64,000 nt of DNA from CAWBRY01 sp963791295 (GTDB lineage: Bacteria > Bacteroidota > Bacteroidia > Chitinophagales > Chitinophagaceae), in the NCBI GenBank assembly GCA_963791295.1, contig CAWBRY010000003.1:124001-188000 (forward strand), written 5' to 3'. Of the stretch, positions 54,086-62,250 are shown one piece after another (within the stretch, counting starts at the first letter, position 1; each line of letters opens with the position of its first letter). The translations under genes were made by a program, and so were the position numbers. Under the pieces are notes generated by a model. It saw only the letters and a list, made by a program, of their open reading frames with translations. It did no database searches and had not been told where the DNA came from.

Positions 54086-54589
54086 ATGAAAGAAGAAATA
54101 AAATCACTAAGCGGTGAGAAAGCAGTTGAGAAGATCAGGGAGTTGGCAGAAAAAAAAATATGCATGCTAATTACTTATCAAGATGATCAAATGATCTCGC
54201 GGCCTATGGCGACCTCCTCGGTCGATGAGGACGGCAATCTTTGGTTTTTTAGCCAAAAAAGTAGTCGCAAAAACGAACAAATTTCCCACGGCCATCATGT
54301 AGATCTGATCTACATGGATTCAGGGAAAAACCACTACCTCGTCTTAAATGGAGATGCCACGATCGTTACCGATAAGGAAAAGGCAAGAGAAATCTGGAGT
54401 CCTATTGACAAAGCCTGGTTTGAAGAAGGAGTTGATGATCCCGAACTCAGCCTCATCAAAGTTTCCCCCACCGAAGGACACTATTGGGATACGAAAAATG
54501 GGAAACTCTTAACCATGATCAATATTGCGATAGCGGCACTTACAGGGAAGGAAATGAATGAAGGGGTGGAGGGTGATGTATTGCCCTAA
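54086..54589 (+). CDS. General-stress FMN-binding split-barrel protein (pyridoxamine-phosphate-oxidase-like)
   Basis: 167 residues. It has KKICMLITYQDDQMISRPMATSSVDEDGNLWFFS, then HVDLIYMDSGKNHYLVLNGDATIV and WFEEGVDDPELSLIKV. These match the Ydag/GspO-type (general stress protein 26) family of PNPOx-like split barrels, which bind flavin. No catalytic role is proved. It stands alone. Confidence 0.85.
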   Translation: MKEEIKSLSGEKAVEKIRELAEKKICMLITYQDDQMISRPMATSSVDEDGNLWFFSQKSSRKNEQISHGHHVDLIYMDSGKNHYLVLNGDATIVTDKEKAREIWSPIDKAWFEEGVDDPELSLIKVSPTEGHYWDTKNGKLLTMINIAIAALTGKEMNEGVEGDVLP

Positions 54590-54722
54590 ACATGCTAAAG
54601 GATCGGAATTGCTGGGGTGAGACTTCTACATTCTTCACCAAAAATTTTTCTCGGTCGCTTTAGAATTAAAGGCATGATTTTGCATACTATACAAATGCCT
54701 TCGAATTTTAAACTATTATCAT

Positions 54723-55220
54723 ATGAAAAAGAATCAGACAAAAAAATCCAAAGTAAGTAGCGATCTCCCGGATTCTGCCGATGACAAGAAACATTTGCAA
54801 TCCGAAGAAGTGATATTAGATCTGCCTGAAGTGAAAGATATACCGGGTCAGGAACATATACATCCACTGCCAGCAGGTGAAATGGCTGATACGACCATCT
54901 CTTCGGCTGACGAGGAAGCAGACCACTTATTTATGGACGATGAAGAATTGGATTTGGAAAACGAATCCAATGTAACGGCTGAAGAAGCAGAGCTTCTAAA
55001 ACGAAGCAACGAATCAATGGCTACCGAAGAAGATGAAGATATATTACGTGCTACGGTTGACAATACAGATACGGATGGAACTCCTCTAAACGAAAAAGCA
55101 ACCCGTAGCGGCAGAGACCTCGACGTTCCCGGGAGCGAAGAAGATGATGCCAACGAAGACATTGGAGAGGAAGATGAAGAAAACAATTCATTCAGTATTC
55201 CTGACCAGGGAAAAAGGTAA
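54723..55220 (+). CDS. Acidic low-complexity hypothetical protein
   Basis: 165 residues. It is Glu/Asp-rich (EDEENNSF, EEDDANEDIGEE) with a lysine-rich start (MKKNQTKKSKVSS). No domain, signal or membrane segment is seen; it is likely disordered. The clean start and similar proteins known to me in Chitinophagaceae support it being real. Its function is unknown. It ends one base before the kinase gene on the other strand. Confidence 0.65.
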   Translation: MKKNQTKKSKVSSDLPDSADDKKHLQSEEVILDLPEVKDIPGQEHIHPLPAGEMADTTISSADEEADHLFMDDEELDLENESNVTAEEAELLKRSNESMATEEDEDILRATVDNTDTDGTPLNEKATRSGRDLDVPGSEEDDANEDIGEEDEENNSFSIPDQGKR

Positions 55221-58200
55221 TTAAGCGGGAATACTAACCACGAACTCCGCCCCCTCGCCTTCAGTGGTGTTTACATGGATATCTCCTCCATGCGCTTTAA
55301 TAATATCATAACTTAAACTCAAACCCAAACCGGTCCCTTGCCCTGTTGGTTTGGTCGTAAAAAAAGGTTGGAAGATCTTATCAACCACCTTTTGTGAAAT
55401 GCCCAAACCATTATCCTTTATATGTATCTCTACCATTCCGTTGCTTTTTTTCGTTGTCACCGTTACAGTAGGTTCATATTTACCCTCTGCTATTTTTTTA
55501 CGTTGCATCACCGAATAGAAAGCGTTATTAAATAAATTAAGCAATACCCTGCCGATGTCCTGCGGGATAATATTCGCTTTGAGCATTTTGTTTTCGAAAT
55601 CCGTCTGAAGCGTCGCATTGAATGTTTTTTCTTTAGCACGCAGGCCGTGATAACTCAACCTCATATATTCATCTGCAAGCCCAATAATATCGGTAGGTTC
55701 CTTTAAACCGCTCCCCTTCCGGCTATGTTGCAACATACCTTTCACGATCGCATCGGCACGCTTGCCATGGTGTAATATTTTTTTCTCATTGGCCTCGATA
55801 TTGTTAGCCAATTGAATGGCCTCGGTGATATTTCCTTCCTGCATCTCATTCTTCAATTCGGTGATCATCTCCGAATTCACTTCAGAAAAGTTGTTTACAA
55901 AATTCAACGGGTTCTGGATCTCATGAGCAATACCGGCCGTGAGTTCCCCCAGGCTGGCCATTTTCTCAGATTGGATCAATTGCGATTGTGCGGACCTTAG
56001 ATTTTCCAGCGACAATTGCAATTCATTAGTGCGTCGATTGACCGTATCCTCCAATAATTTGTTTTCCCGGCGAAGTTTTCGTCCGCGATAATAGATTACA
56101 CCCCAGATGGCTCCTCCCACTATAGATGCAAATAAGGTATATGCCCACCAGGTGCGCCACCAGGGTGGCCTGATGATGATATCTATCTTCTTCTCTGCGC
56201 CAAATCCATTGCCATTAAATCCCTTCAATCTAAATACATAGTGGCCCGGAGGCACATTAAAATAATAAGCCTTGCGGTCAGTGCCGGATTTATGCCATCC
56301 ATTATCATAGTTCTCCAACATGTAAAAATGTTGGTTGTCTTCAGGACTGGTATAGTCCAACGCAGCAAAATCAAAAGAGAAAACATTTTGCTTGTAACTC
56401 AATCTCAATTTATCCGTATTGTTAATCGAATTGTTCAATGGCCCGGTTCCCGCCTTAACAGTCTGGTCCATCAACCTGAAATCAGTCAACATCAATTTCG
56501 GAGGTTTGAGATTCGGAGTTAACAGGTCCTGGCTAAATGAATAATAACCATCGCCGCTGCTAAAAAAAATATCACCGCTTCGGCTGGCATAGCCACCCCG
56601 CAAAACATAGCTCGAAAGGCCCACGCCATATCGTTTTCCATAAAGTCCCATAACCGCGCGGGATGGATCGAGTTCAACAATGCCCAATGAAGTGTTTAGC
56701 CAAAGCCTTCTTTTGGAATCCTCAACGATGCAGATAACTGCCGAAGAGCTAATATCCAAATTGGCGGGAGCAAATTCCTCGAATGTGCCAATGGATGGCT
56801 TCATATAATAGAGACCGGAGTCTGTTCCGGCCCAAATCGTGTGATCCTTATCTTGAATCAATGAAAAGATACTTCTGCCCGTGAGAAGATGAGAAAATTT
56901 ATTGTTAGACCTGTTCAATTTACTAATGCCTCCTCTATACCCGCTCCCTATCCAGATATTGTTGCTATTGTCCTTTATGATGGTTTCAATGAAATTGTTA
57001 CCAATGGTGCCCGTATCTTTTGAATTGTGCAAATAATGCGTAAACCTGCCTGTATTTCTGTCCATCAGATCGAGACCATTTCCTGTACCCACCCACATAT
57101 AGCGATCTCCATCTTCACACATACTATAGACCACATCGTTGACAAGACTCTGGTTGTTTCTCGGTTGATTTTGATAAACTGTGAATGAGCGGGTTGCCCT
57201 GTTCAACATATTTAATCCTCCACCATCTGTCCCAATCCAAAGTCTATTTTGACTGTCTTCGTAGATCGAAAAGACTATGTTGTTGCTTAAGCTAGCGAGA
57301 TTAAAAGGATCATTGGAAAACTGTTGAACATTTCCATTGCTTCGGTCATTCCTCATCAATCCGCTGGCTGTTCCGATCCATAAAATATTATTAGGGTCTT
57401 CATAGATAGCAAATGCAGGACTGCTGATCGAATAGTGGGGAACTGTATTGAGGATGGGATCGACTTTATAAAGTGCACCACCCACCGTACTGATCCAGAA
57501 TAATCCATCTGCCGAGGAGTAAGCAGCGAGGCCATTATTTTCGGGAAAAATGTTTCCGTTGCCCGATTCAAAATGTTGGGTCTTCTGAGTAGAGGGATCA
57601 TAGCGGTTGATGCCATTAATCATGGTACCGACCCATATCGAACCGGACGAGTCCTCGCTGATAAAACTTACAAAGTCCTCCTGGTTACCCAGGCTTCTTT
57701 TTTCCGCGGGTGCAGAAATTCCTTCAGGATTGGAAAAATTTTCAAAGGTTCCATTAATCTTATCCATTTTGAAAAAGCGGTTGTGAGAAGTGCCGATCCA
57801 GAAGTTGCCCTTGCTGTCTTCAAAGATGGAATGGATCCTGTTATCCAGCAATCCGCGTTGATCAGCCTGCGAGAAACGTTGAAAATTGCGGCTCTTTGCA
57901 TCAAACTTATTTAGACCTGATCCCGTTCCCACCCATACGATCCCGTCACGATCTATGAAAATCGCATTTACTATATCTCCGCTCAATGAAACATTGCTGT
58001 TATTGTCGTGAGTAAAATGCTCAAATCTTCCTGTATTCTGATCTAGCCGATCAAGGCCCCCTTTTGTACCCACCCAAATGAAATTTTCCTTGTCTACTGC
58101 GAGTGCTGTAATACTGTCCTGGATGAGGCTGGCCTGGTTCTTCGGCTGGTGCTTATAATGAGTGAATGCAGAGGTAGAGGGATTGAATTTATCCAGCCCC

Positions 58201-58505
58201 TTTCCATTCGTTCCGATCCAGATGATCCCTTTGGGATCGGTGATGATACATTGAAGCTGGTTAGAGGTGATTGAATTAGAATTTAATGGGTCGTTGACAA
58301 AGCGCGTGACCTGGTAGCCATCAAATTTCACAATGCCGTTAGAAGCAAACCACATATAGCCGTCCTTGTCCTGGGTTATCCCATTAATGCGGGCCGTAGG
58401 ATTATCCTCATTGACAGGTACTTTCTCAAAGACAATTTTTTGGGACAATACTGGCAGGCTAAAGGAAAATAACCCCACTATTATTAGATAAAGCCGGCTG
58501 TTCAT
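55221..58505 (-). CDS. Propeller sensor histidine kinase (Reg_prop, Y_Y_Y, HisKA, HATPase)
   Basis: 1094 residues. After the signal peptide come about a dozen propeller repeats of the type IWIGTNGKGLDKF and LWIGTDGGGLN (residues 25-660). A Y_Y_Y domain (HFYMLENYDNGWHKSG) and one membrane helix (WWAYTLFASIVGGAIWGVIYY) follow near residue 790. Then come the HisKA box TAGIAHEIQNPLNFVNNF and an HATPase domain with KDNGLGISQKV. Unlike Bacteroides hybrid systems it has no receiver or AraC domain. It is fed by an outer-membrane barrel operon, so it may sense a surface or carbohydrate signal. Confidence 0.93.
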   Translation of the reverse strand: MNSRLYLIIVGLFSFSLPVLSQKIVFEKVPVNEDNPTARINGITQDKDGYMWFASNGIVKFDGYQVTRFVNDPLNSNSITSNQLQCIITDPKGIIWIGTNGKGLDKFNPSTSAFTHYKHQPKNQASLIQDSITALAVDKENFIWVGTKGGLDRLDQNTGRFEHFTHDNNSNVSLSGDIVNAIFIDRDGIVWVGTGSGLNKFDAKSRNFQRFSQADQRGLLDNRIHSIFEDSKGNFWIGTSHNRFFKMDKINGTFENFSNPEGISAPAEKRSLGNQEDFVSFISEDSSGSIWVGTMINGINRYDPSTQKTQHFESGNGNIFPENNGLAAYSSADGLFWISTVGGALYKVDPILNTVPHYSISSPAFAIYEDPNNILWIGTASGLMRNDRSNGNVQQFSNDPFNLASLSNNIVFSIYEDSQNRLWIGTDGGGLNMLNRATRSFTVYQNQPRNNQSLVNDVVYSMCEDGDRYMWVGTGNGLDLMDRNTGRFTHYLHNSKDTGTIGNNFIETIIKDNSNNIWIGSGYRGGISKLNRSNNKFSHLLTGRSIFSLIQDKDHTIWAGTDSGLYYMKPSIGTFEEFAPANLDISSSAVICIVEDSKRRLWLNTSLGIVELDPSRAVMGLYGKRYGVGLSSYVLRGGYASRSGDIFFSSGDGYYSFSQDLLTPNLKPPKLMLTDFRLMDQTVKAGTGPLNNSINNTDKLRLSYKQNVFSFDFAALDYTSPEDNQHFYMLENYDNGWHKSGTDRKAYYFNVPPGHYVFRLKGFNGNGFGAEKKIDIIIRPPWWRTWWAYTLFASIVGGAIWGVIYYRGRKLRRENKLLEDTVNRRTNELQLSLENLRSAQSQLIQSEKMASLGELTAGIAHEIQNPLNFVNNFSEVNSEMITELKNEMQEGNITEAIQLANNIEANEKKILHHGKRADAIVKGMLQHSRKGSGLKEPTDIIGLADEYMRLSYHGLRAKEKTFNATLQTDFENKMLKANIIPQDIGRVLLNLFNNAFYSVMQRKKIAEGKYEPTVTVTTKKSNGMVEIHIKDNGLGISQKVVDKIFQPFFTTKPTGQGTGLGLSLSYDIIKAHGGDIHVNTTEGEGAEFVVSIPA

Positions 58506-58548
58506 TATTTTGATTAAATCCTATTAATCATATGGGTGAGGATATTAG

Positions 58549-58914
58549 TTACTGCTGCATTGCCTTCAAGTGAAGAAAAGCATTCCACGCAAAAAATGCT
58601 ACGATGAATGGAATAATAAATGTAACAAATTGAATGTTCAGTCCGGCCATTTGATATATTGAAATAATGATACCCGCGGAAATCAGGACGATCATAACGG
58701 TTATCCGTGTACCGGTTCGAAGGGATTGCCGGCTCGCGCCTATCAATTTATTCAGAGCAATAACATGAATAATGCCTATTACCAGTGCACCTGCCGTCGC
58801 GCAATAATACAGGAGATCGATCCGGCCGACGTCGATCTTTTGCAAAAGGCTCAGCATAGTTATCAGGACAATAATAATAGCCGAGTAGCCAAATATTTTC
58901 CCTTTTCCCTGCAT
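58549..58914 (-). CDS. Four-helix membrane protein, unknown function
   Basis: 121 residues, nearly all hydrophobic. Helices are seen at IFGYSAIIIVLITMLSLL, LLYYCATAGALVIGIIHVIAL, ITVMIVLISAGIIISIYQM and FVTFIIPFIVAFFAWNAFL. The short loops are basic (KLIGASRQSLRTGTRI). No family is recognised. It lies 43 bp upstream of the kinase gene and 14 bp downstream of the barrel gene, so it sits in the same operon and may be a partner of the kinase. Confidence 0.7.
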   Translation of the reverse strand: MQGKGKIFGYSAIIIVLITMLSLLQKIDVGRIDLLYYCATAGALVIGIIHVIALNKLIGASRQSLRTGTRITVMIVLISAGIIISIYQMAGLNIQFVTFIIPFIVAFFAWNAFLHLKAMQQ

Positions 58915-58928
58915 TGTTATTTATACAA

Positions 58929-59993
58929 CTAGAATCTGTAAACAATTCCTACATTAATTCCCAACGCAGCCATATTGAAATTTACCCGGTGAGCCTTGCT
59001 TTCCGCACTTTGCTGCGTTCCTTCGTAACCCTCGCCGTCGACACCCAAATCCTTCGAATCAATCGGAATATATTCGACAAGACCAGCTTTTGAATATTTA
59101 TTATAGATTGTACCGTACTGAATTTTTTTCTCCAGGCTTTCAAAATGAAGCCCGATTGAATCCAAATTTGTGATATTTCGGTACTTATAATAATTATTTT
59201 CCACCGATTTGTAAGGAGATAAAGCCGAATAATTGCCAAAAAATTCTGTAAAGGCCCTTAATTTATTACCGAGTCTGAAATTAATCCCGAATGCAACATT
59301 TAATCCAAGAGTAGGGCGAATTTTATAACTAATATCATAATTAGATTCATCCTTGGTGAATAAAGTATAGGTAAAGTTCTCGTATAATCTTCCGTCGATT
59401 ACGCCATAAAATTGCTGAATCTGATATGAAGATTCACCATTACGGTAGCCCGAAGCCTTGAGAGTAGATGGAAGGGTCAGCGTAACCCCCAATTTATTAT
59501 ACAAAAAGAACTTGGGTCTTGCCAGCGCTTTAAGAATAACATGCGGTGTGAGAGTTACTGCGCTATACTTCATTTGATCAGAGGCTGTCCTATAAGCTCT
59601 TTTATCGATAAAAGCATATTCGATCGAGTGCACACTCTTCCCCTGTGTGTATTCCAGGTCAAGCCCAATGTTGAGAAAATCGTTTTGAACCAACCCAATG
59701 CCAACACCGAATCGAAGACCCCCGCCAATCCCCTTATTTGCTCTGCCTTTAACGGTAGTATCTCGAAATGAGCCCGTATTAAGAACCGATGTGAACACTG
59801 AAGCTTCGGACTTTGGCCGATAGGACCCAGGAGTAAACATCCCAGAACCAGTATATAATTTAATAAACAATTTTTTGGGAGTATTATTCTCTTTATTTGC
59901 TTTCCTGGGATTAGTTACAATTGCTACTGATAATTGCGAATTCGCGCTTTCTATGAAAAACACACTTGCAAAAACGAGAAAAATAAATTTCAT
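58929..59993 (-). CDS. Outer-membrane beta-barrel protein (copy A of a tandem pair)
   Basis: 354 residues from the ATG at 59993; an earlier GTG at 60020 overlaps the previous stop. After a signal peptide the mature protein holds KLFIKLYTGSGMFTPGSYRPKSEASVF, RFGVGIGLVQNDFLNIGLDLEYTQG and PKFFLYNKLGVTLTLPS, and ends GINVGIVYRF, a barrel closing strand. It is clearly related to the upstream gene product. The role is unknown, possibly sensing or transport together with the kinase. Confidence 0.75.
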   Translation of the reverse strand: MKFIFLVFASVFFIESANSQLSVAIVTNPRKANKENNTPKKLFIKLYTGSGMFTPGSYRPKSEASVFTSVLNTGSFRDTTVKGRANKGIGGGLRFGVGIGLVQNDFLNIGLDLEYTQGKSVHSIEYAFIDKRAYRTASDQMKYSAVTLTPHVILKALARPKFFLYNKLGVTLTLPSTLKASGYRNGESSYQIQQFYGVIDGRLYENFTYTLFTKDESNYDISYKIRPTLGLNVAFGINFRLGNKLRAFTEFFGNYSALSPYKSVENNYYKYRNITNLDSIGLHFESLEKKIQYGTIYNKYSKAGLVEYIPIDSKDLGVDGEGYEGTQQSAESKAHRVNFNMAALGINVGIVYRF

Positions 59994-60019
59994 ACAGTTA
60001 GTTTGAGTTTTCTCTTTCA

Positions 60020-61039
60020 CTAAAACCTGTAAATAATTCCAACATTTAAACCCATTGAATTCATATTTACAGTGAATCCCTGATCCTCTATGGGTTGGAT
60101 GTAATAGTTAATAAAATCCGGGCCGGGCCCTGCACTAAAAGAACCCTGGCCAAAATGCCTTGGTCCTTTCTTATGATATTTATAAGTCGTAATGCTTCCG
60201 TCGGTTCGAATAAATTCATCTGGTATAAAGTTGATGAATGTCGCTGGGGAAGTTGAGTAATCGTAATTGCCAACATAGCTAAAATAATGGGTTTCATCAA
60301 TTGTAGTCAATTTTGAAGTGATGGGTTCCAATGCCGCAAAATTTCCGAACATCTCGGTGAATACTCTCAATTTATTGCTCAAGCGAAAATTGACACCAAA
60401 CGCAACATTAAATCCCACTCCAAGAGATATCTTATAACTTCCTTCGCGGGTAATAATATGATTGGAAATGGAACTATAAGCAGAGTCGCTCGGCCCCGGC
60501 GGCCAGGGCCCATAGCCGTTTGCTCCTTTGAAGGAATTTCCAGAAGTATATAATTCAAAAGGCAGGCTGATTTGGATTCCGAGCTTGTTATAAATAAAAA
60601 ACTTCGGTTTTGCCAGAGCTTTAAAAGTTATGTAAGGAGTTAGAGTTAGGGCTTTATAATGAAGTTCGTCTGAAGTCGAATCATATTGATACAGATCCTG
60701 TCGGGTGCCGAGATGATTTGTTACTTTTATTCCCTTCTGATACTCAAAGTCAATACCGACATTCAGGAAATCATTCAATAAATATCCTAACCCTCCTCCA
60801 AATCTCCAACCAAGGCCAATCCCCCTGTTGCCCTCACTATTTACGGATTTACTTTTATATAATCCGCTAGCTAGATCAAGATAATTGACATAGGCATTAG
60901 ACTGAACCCGATAGGAACCAGGAGATAAGAATCCATATCCTCCATAGGCCTTTACATATAGTTTTGAAAATATGCTATTCTGCGAGTGGCCAATAAACGT
61001 GAGGAAAAAAGTCAAAAGAGTCAATAGGTTTCTTCTCAT
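60020..61039 (-). CDS. Outer-membrane beta-barrel protein (copy B of a tandem pair)
   Basis: 339 residues with signal peptide LLTLLTFFLTFIGHSQ. It has KLYVKAYGGYGFLSPGSYRVQSNAYVN, GGGLGYLLNDFLNVGIDFEYQKG and PKFFIYNKLGIQISLPF, and the closing GLNVGIIYRF. These line up with copy A, so tandem duplication is the best explanation. It is the first gene of the minus-strand operon leading to the kinase. The upstream heptamer repeat lies at 61083-61112. Confidence 0.75.
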   Translation of the reverse strand: MRRNLLTLLTFFLTFIGHSQNSIFSKLYVKAYGGYGFLSPGSYRVQSNAYVNYLDLASGLYKSKSVNSEGNRGIGLGWRFGGGLGYLLNDFLNVGIDFEYQKGIKVTNHLGTRQDLYQYDSTSDELHYKALTLTPYITFKALAKPKFFIYNKLGIQISLPFELYTSGNSFKGANGYGPWPPGPSDSAYSSISNHIITREGSYKISLGVGFNVAFGVNFRLSNKLRVFTEMFGNFAALEPITSKLTTIDETHYFSYVGNYDYSTSPATFINFIPDEFIRTDGSITTYKYHKKGPRHFGQGSFSAGPGPDFINYYIQPIEDQGFTVNMNSMGLNVGIIYRF

Positions 61040-61082
61040 AACAGCCTTTTATATCGTATCCCCTATCTAAATCTACTCTTTA

Positions 61083-61112
61083 ATATCTACTATCCAGTAT
61101 CAAGTATCCAGA
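61083..61112 (-). repeat. GATACT heptamer repeat tract
   Basis: Minus strand: GGATACT, TGATACT, GGATAGT and AGATATT in direct succession. It is the same word family as at 53770-53811. It lies between the coiled-coil gene stop and the barrel operon start. Confidence 0.75.
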
Positions 61113-61113
61113 A

Positions 61114-62076
61114 TTAATAACTCAATTTCTTAATCTGGCTATCAATATTTTTCAAATACTCATCAATGTCCGAGCTGGGAGCATGACTCTTTGCCTCTTC
61201 AAATACCTGGCGGGCACAAGCGAAATATCCTCTCTGCTCAATTGTTCCCCCTTTAAAGCTCTTACCCTGAAGAGCTAACCCATAAATTCTCTTTCCTGCG
61301 TCCACCAACAAAGATGACATTTGTTGCTGAGTGAGATTCGTTGTTTGGGTCTGCGTCTGTGAGGCTGACTGGCTTAAGGTCGAATTCTTCTGGTTACAAC
61401 TGGTTAAATCAGACTGGATCTGCTTCAATTTATTCTGAAGATCATCTATCAGCTTTTCATTAGCTGCTCTGCTCGCCGCATCCGTGTTTTGGACACTCGC
61501 AGTCTGAGTAGGGTTTTTAATCAATGCAGCTGCTAATTGTGCGCGGAGACTCTCTCGTTGAACTTGATAGGATCTCATTGAATCCAGGACCCTCCGAAAT
61601 TGGGAAGGCAGGTCCTTTCTCGATTCCAGGGCAGCAAAATCATTGGAGGATGCGTTCATATATTCTATGAAATTCCTGAACATGAACAGGTAATTATTCG
61701 CATTCCGCTTTGAAGTGGAAGATTTGCGGCTGGCTGAATCATTTTCAAGGTCCTGCAACGCATTCGTCACTTCGTTGGTGTATTGGCCTAATTCCTCCTT
61801 GAATTTCTCTTTCTCCGGGACGTTGATGGCTGCCTTATACCCATTGTCCGCCTCAATGATCTTATAGATATTAGTCGTGATCGCATCGGTCTTGCTCAAA
61901 AGATCCGCTTCTTCTACCGCCGCCGTTTTATATTGTTGAATACTTTTCTTGAAAATACTGGCTGGAGTATTGAATAAAAAATAAACAGCCGGAATAATTA
62001 TCAATAGGGAAATACCATATAACAAAATGAATTTTCTCCATGCTGCCTTTTTTGCAGCGTCCGTTGCATAGTCCAT
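61114..62076 (-). CDS. Membrane-anchored coiled-coil protein, unknown function
   Basis: 320 residues. A short cytoplasmic head, one membrane helix (FILLYGISLLIIIPAVYFLF), then a mostly helical periplasmic part. The latter has a Gln/Ser/Thr-rich stretch (SASQTQTQTTNLTQQQ) and a C-terminal tetratricopeptide-like GYFACARQVFEEAKSH. In topology it recalls the TssO-type proteins of Bacteroidetes T6SS, but it is longer, and no T6SS genes accompany it, so I do not assign it. The next upstream gene is the M56 protein. Confidence 0.6.
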   Translation of the reverse strand: MDYATDAAKKAAWRKFILLYGISLLIIIPAVYFLFNTPASIFKKSIQQYKTAAVEEADLLSKTDAITTNIYKIIEADNGYKAAINVPEKEKFKEELGQYTNEVTNALQDLENDSASRKSSTSKRNANNYLFMFRNFIEYMNASSNDFAALESRKDLPSQFRRVLDSMRSYQVQRESLRAQLAAALIKNPTQTASVQNTDAASRAANEKLIDDLQNKLKQIQSDLTSCNQKNSTLSQSASQTQTQTTNLTQQQMSSLLVDAGKRIYGLALQGKSFKGGTIEQRGYFACARQVFEEAKSHAPSSDIDEYLKNIDSQIKKLSY

Positions 62077-62158
62077 GAGTTAGCGTTTCACTGATGAATA
62101 GTTGGGCTGTATCTGTTTCCTGAATATACTGAAAAAGGAGAGATGAGATCTTTAAAAT

Positions 62159-62247
62159 GAGAAGTGAGAAGCAGGAGGTAAGAAGTGAACTGTTATTAGT
62201 CACCACTCACTTCTCACTTCTCACTTCCCACTCTCACTTCTTACCTC
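62159..62247. repeat. CACTTCT heptamer array with a 14-bp inverted repeat
   Basis: CACTTCT-like words follow each other in 62206-62240. The end word TCACTTCTTACCTC (62234-62247) is the exact reverse complement of GAGGTAAGAAGTGA (62175-62188), with 45 bases between. The left arm also has AGAAGTGAGAAG. A stem-loop serving as terminator of the M56 gene is possible. Confidence 0.75.
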
Positions 62248-62250
62248 TCG

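Noticed and set aside
55221..58505. Hybrid two-component system with built-in regulator.
   Set aside because: The protein ends right after the HATPase domain; no receiver or AraC domain is encoded.
61114..62076. TssO-like T6SS protein that could pair with the Hcp-like gene.
   Set aside because: Only the topology is similar, the length is greater, the Hcp-like gene is 28 kb away and no tss genes are present.
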